A stretch of 5,660 nucleotides of DNA from Actinomycetota bacterium. Lineage in GTDB: Bacteria > Actinomycetota > Rubrobacteria > Rubrobacterales > Rubrobacteraceae. The notes under the pieces are model-generated. The model saw only the letters and a list, made by a program, of their open reading frames with translations. It was not told the DNA's origin and made no database searches. The position numbers were made by a program, and so were the translations under genes. Below, piece by piece: positions 3,851-5,660 of this stretch; position 1 is the first letter of the stretch; every line of letters begins with the position of its first letter. Where the stretch lies: contig JAIVIG010000173.1 in assembly GCA_020200675.1 (NCBI GenBank), positions 1-5,660 on the forward strand. The letters run 5' to 3'.

Positions 3851-4830
3851 ACGTTACGCTAGTCGGGGTCGGGGTCTTGCAGACCGTGGTGTACTTGTTG
3901 TTCATCCGGGCGATAGACCTCTACGAACGGGAGGAGCTCACGTACGTGATCCCGGTCTTCCTCTGGGGGATGACGGGGGCGGTCGTGATCTCGCTTTTCT
4001 TCAACACCTTTTTCGCTACGATCTTGAGCGTGGTGGTCGGCGCCGAGGCGGGGGAGGCCCTGACGGCCATCTTCGTCGCGCCCGTGGTCGAGGAGTGCGC
4101 CAAGGGGCTCGCGCTGTTGCTCGCGTTCGCGGTCGCGTCGATCGTCTCGTTGCGCAAGGGCGGCATCGAGTTCTCGGGGGTCATGGACGGCATCGTGTAC
4201 GGCTCGGCGGTGGGGTTCGGGTTCGCGATAGTTGAGGACCTCAGCTACTACGCTCAGCTCGGCGAGGAGATTTACGTCGTCCGGCGCATCTTCGGGGGCT
4301 TCGGCCACGCGGCCTTTACCTCGCTCACCGGAATCGGGATCGGCCTGATCCCCTGGGTGCGTTCGTCCTTCCTGAAGGTTCTCCTGCCGGTCTTCGGGCT
4401 CGCGGCCGCGATCCTGATGCACTCGCTCTTCAATTTTCTGGGGACGTTCTTCGGGCCCCTGGCGTACCTCCTGATGTTACTGGTGCTCCTGGCCTACGTC
4501 CTCATAATCGTGATATGGCTGTCTATAGAGCGCCGGACGATCCGCAGAGAGCTCAGGGACGAGGTGGCGGCGGGCACGATTAGCGCGGACGAGTACGCCA
4601 TCCTTCCGACCTACTTCGCCCGGACGTTCTACTATCTACGCCTGATCTTCTCGGGACGTATCGCCGAGTGGCGGCGCGCGAGGAAGGTACACGAAGCCGC
4701 CGTGAACCTCGCCTTCACCAAACGCCTGAGCCGCGAGCCCTACGCCGCCCCCCAACGGCGCAAGGTGGAGATCCTCAGACGCCGCATAGCGGAGTTGAGG
4801 AATGAACCAGCCCCCCGGTTTGGCTCCTGA
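3832..4830 (+). CDS. PrsW family intramembrane metalloprotease
   Basis: The 332-residue reading has about eight hydrophobic segments over residues 7-230 and carries the PrsW/CPBP-type metal-site motifs within membrane helices. These are VVEECAKG (E87, E88, K91), FAIVED (F131, E135), a GHAAFTSLTG helix (H159) and LMHSLFNF (H197, N201). B. subtilis PrsW makes the first cut in the anti-sigma factor RsiW; the substrate here is unknown and no anti-sigma or sigma gene is in view. After the last helix comes a charged, presumably cytosolic tail of about 100 residues (233-332) rich in Arg and Glu. The start is uncertain: TTG 3832, TTG 3847, or an ATG at 3836 if the G-run is miscalled. The 3' end overlaps mobA by 29 nt, so the tail's last residues are read over the mobA start. 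Confidence 0.88.
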   Translation: MDGGGLNVTLVGVGVLQTVVYLLFIRAIDLYEREELTYVIPVFLWGMTGAVVISLFFNTFFATILSVVVGAEAGEALTAIFVAPVVEECAKGLALLLAFAVASIVSLRKGGIEFSGVMDGIVYGSAVGFGFAIVEDLSYYAQLGEEIYVVRRIFGGFGHAAFTSLTGIGIGLIPWVRSSFLKVLLPVFGLAAAILMHSLFNFLGTFFGPLAYLLMLLVLLAYVLIIVIWLSIERRTIRRELRDEVAAGTISADEYAILPTYFARTFYYLRLIFSGRIAEWRRARKVHEAAVNLAFTKRLSREPYAAPQRRKVEILRRRIAELRNEPAPRFGS

Positions 4831-5449
4831 GACGCCCTCGAACGGAACCTCGGGAGCGACCGGAGTGATCCTGGCCGGCGGCATTAGCCGCCGGATGGGC
4901 CGGGACAAGCTCCCGCTGATGGTCGGCGAGAAACCCCTCCTCGACCGGGTATGCCTCGCCCTGGCGTCTCGCTGCGGCGAGATCCTCGTCGTCGGAGGGG
5001 GAGGGGACGTCCCAGCAGAAGCCCGGTGCGTTCCCGACCTGCGTCCCGGTCGCCAGGGACCGCTCGCCGGCATCGAGGCCGGACTCCTCGCCGCGCGACA
5101 CCGGGCCGTCTTCGTCGCCGCCGGCGACATGCCTTTCCTAACCGGAGAATTAGCGGGGTACCTGCTCGGCCTGCTCTCCGGCGACGCACCGGCCGTCGTG
5201 CCCGACTCCGGGGGCCGGCTGCACCCGTTGTGCGCCGTTTACGGACGCGAGGTACGGCCCGCGGTGAGCGCTGCCCTAGACCGGAGGATAAGGTCTGTGC
5301 GCGAGTTGCTCGAAGTCCTGCCGGGCGTACGGTACGTCCGGGAGGAGGAGCTGCGGCGGTTCGGCAACCCGGACCTCCTGCTTACGAACGTCAACTCGCC
5401 CGAAGACCTCGAACGGGCGCGAAAGGCGCTCAACGGCGGCGAAGGGTGA
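4802..5449 (+). CDS. mobA: Molybdenum cofactor guanylyltransferase MobA
   Basis: The enzyme transfers GMP from GTP to molybdopterin-bound molybdenum to form the guanine dinucleotide cofactor used by DMSO-reductase-type enzymes. The 215-residue protein shows the nucleotidyltransferase signature LAGGISRRMGRDK (24-36, P-loop-like GTP site with R31 and K36), RQGPLAGI (84-91), the metal-binding GDMPF (108-112, D109), HPLCAVY (141-147) and the C-terminal NVNSPEDL (196-203). All of these are typical of MobA. The first 18 or so residues are a polar lead-in. GGAG at 4791-4794, seven bases upstream, supports the ATG at 4802. The start lies inside the protease gene and the stop TGA overlaps the next gene's GTG, so expression is probably coupled on both sides. 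No other molybdopterin gene is in view. Confidence 0.94.
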   Translation: MNQPPGLAPETPSNGTSGATGVILAGGISRRMGRDKLPLMVGEKPLLDRVCLALASRCGEILVVGGGGDVPAEARCVPDLRPGRQGPLAGIEAGLLAARHRAVFVAAGDMPFLTGELAGYLLGLLSGDAPAVVPDSGGRLHPLCAVYGREVRPAVSAALDRRIRSVRELLEVLPGVRYVREEELRRFGNPDLLLTNVNSPEDLERARKALNGGEG

Positions 5450-5660
5450 AGCGAGCCCCGCAAACGGTCGTAGCCGACTCCCTTCTCGGCGAGCTTAGGA
5501 CGCTCGTGCGGCTGTACCGCGGCGAGCCCGTGTTCCCGCGAAGCGCCGCCCCAGGAAAGATCGATGGGGCGGCGGTGGTGCTCGGGGCGCAGGTTCTGCC
5601 CGGCGGGAGGCCGAGCGGGACGCTCCGCGCGCGGGCCCTGCACGCGGCCAGACTCCATGC
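5446..5660 (+). CDS. YdcF/SanA-like DUF218 family protein, N-terminal part (3' end outside window)
   Basis: GTG 5446-5448 overlaps the mobA stop (GTGA) and opens a frame without stop to the right edge (71 codons). From about residue 39 it matches the start of a DUF218 domain: IDGAAVVLGAQVLPGGRPSG, followed by TLRARALHAARLH. This covers the first beta strand, the conserved G-x-x-x-x-x-x-G-x-P-S turn and the R-x-x-H/A-A helix. Members are often linked to cell-envelope metabolism (SanA, ElyC), while YdcF binds a nucleotide-type ligand; the substrate here is unknown. Unlike SanA or ElyC, no membrane helix is visible in the first 38 residues, so a soluble form is likelier. The SD is weak (GAAGG touching the GTG), which fits translation by ribosomes terminating on mobA. 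Confidence 0.75.
   Translation, partial: MKRAPQTVVADSLLGELRTLVRLYRGEPVFPRSAAPGKIDGAAVVLGAQVLPGGRPSGTLRARALHAARLH

Noticed and set aside
3729..3905. N-terminal extension of the flavin reductase frame to 3905
   Set aside because: It overlaps the divergent protease gene and its promoter, is Pro/Thr-rich and does not resemble the family.
3859..4422. 187-residue minus-strand open frame opposite the protease gene
   Set aside because: Asp/Arg/Glu-rich antisense shadow of hydrophobic membrane codons.
5239..5658. 139-residue minus-strand open frame at the right edge
   Set aside because: Antisense to the mobA 3' end and the DUF218 gene, both of which have clear family motifs.
1..5660. CRISPR array, tRNA, rRNA, IS ends or attachment site
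   Set aside because: No regularly spaced repeats, cloverleaf, transposase or long direct/inverted repeats were seen on either strand.

Overview
The window is GC-rich and gene-dense, with short intergenic gaps, GTG/TTG starts and several overlapping or abutting genes. GC content, codon use and gene content suggest a high-GC actinobacterium-like genome, perhaps Rubrobacter or a relative. That placement is inference; no rRNA or other marker gene is present. I see no tRNA, rRNA, CRISPR array, IS element or phage gene.

Left part (1-2240): the C-terminal tail of a membrane protein (+) ends convergently against a histidine-phosphatase gene (-). That gene is divergent from a two-part protein of unknown function (+), with a candidate promoter for each between them. 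The unknown gene converges, with a 16-bp gap, on a small dithiol (CPYC) glutaredoxin gene (-). The glutaredoxin gene has a strong ribosome binding site, a perfect TATAAT and a palindrome over its predicted transcription start.

Middle part (2257-3728, all -): flavin reductase, RidA-family imine deaminase and a small membrane protein, probably one transcript. The RidA gene starts directly after the flavin reductase stop. The RidA/membrane-protein junction is abnormal. The RidA frame has no stop after its conserved end and runs 58 codons into the next gene in a wrong-looking frame. The membrane-protein frame encodes an extra first helix upstream of its first ATG but has no ordinary start for it. 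This looks like an indel or a junction deletion, in nature or in the assembly.

Right part (3779-5660, all +): a PrsW-type intramembrane protease, mobA (molybdenum cofactor guanylyltransferase) and the start of a YdcF/DUF218 protein. They overlap by 29 nt and by a GTGA stop/start, so they form an operon with probable translational coupling. A divergent promoter region at 3716-3784 separates this operon from the middle one.

Most genes are recognisable housekeeping or redox/metabolite-repair families. I do not see a clear new system. The points most worth checking are the RidA/membrane-protein junction, the unknown two-part protein, the protease-mobA-DUF218 coupling, and the doubtful starts of the protease and the flavin reductase.
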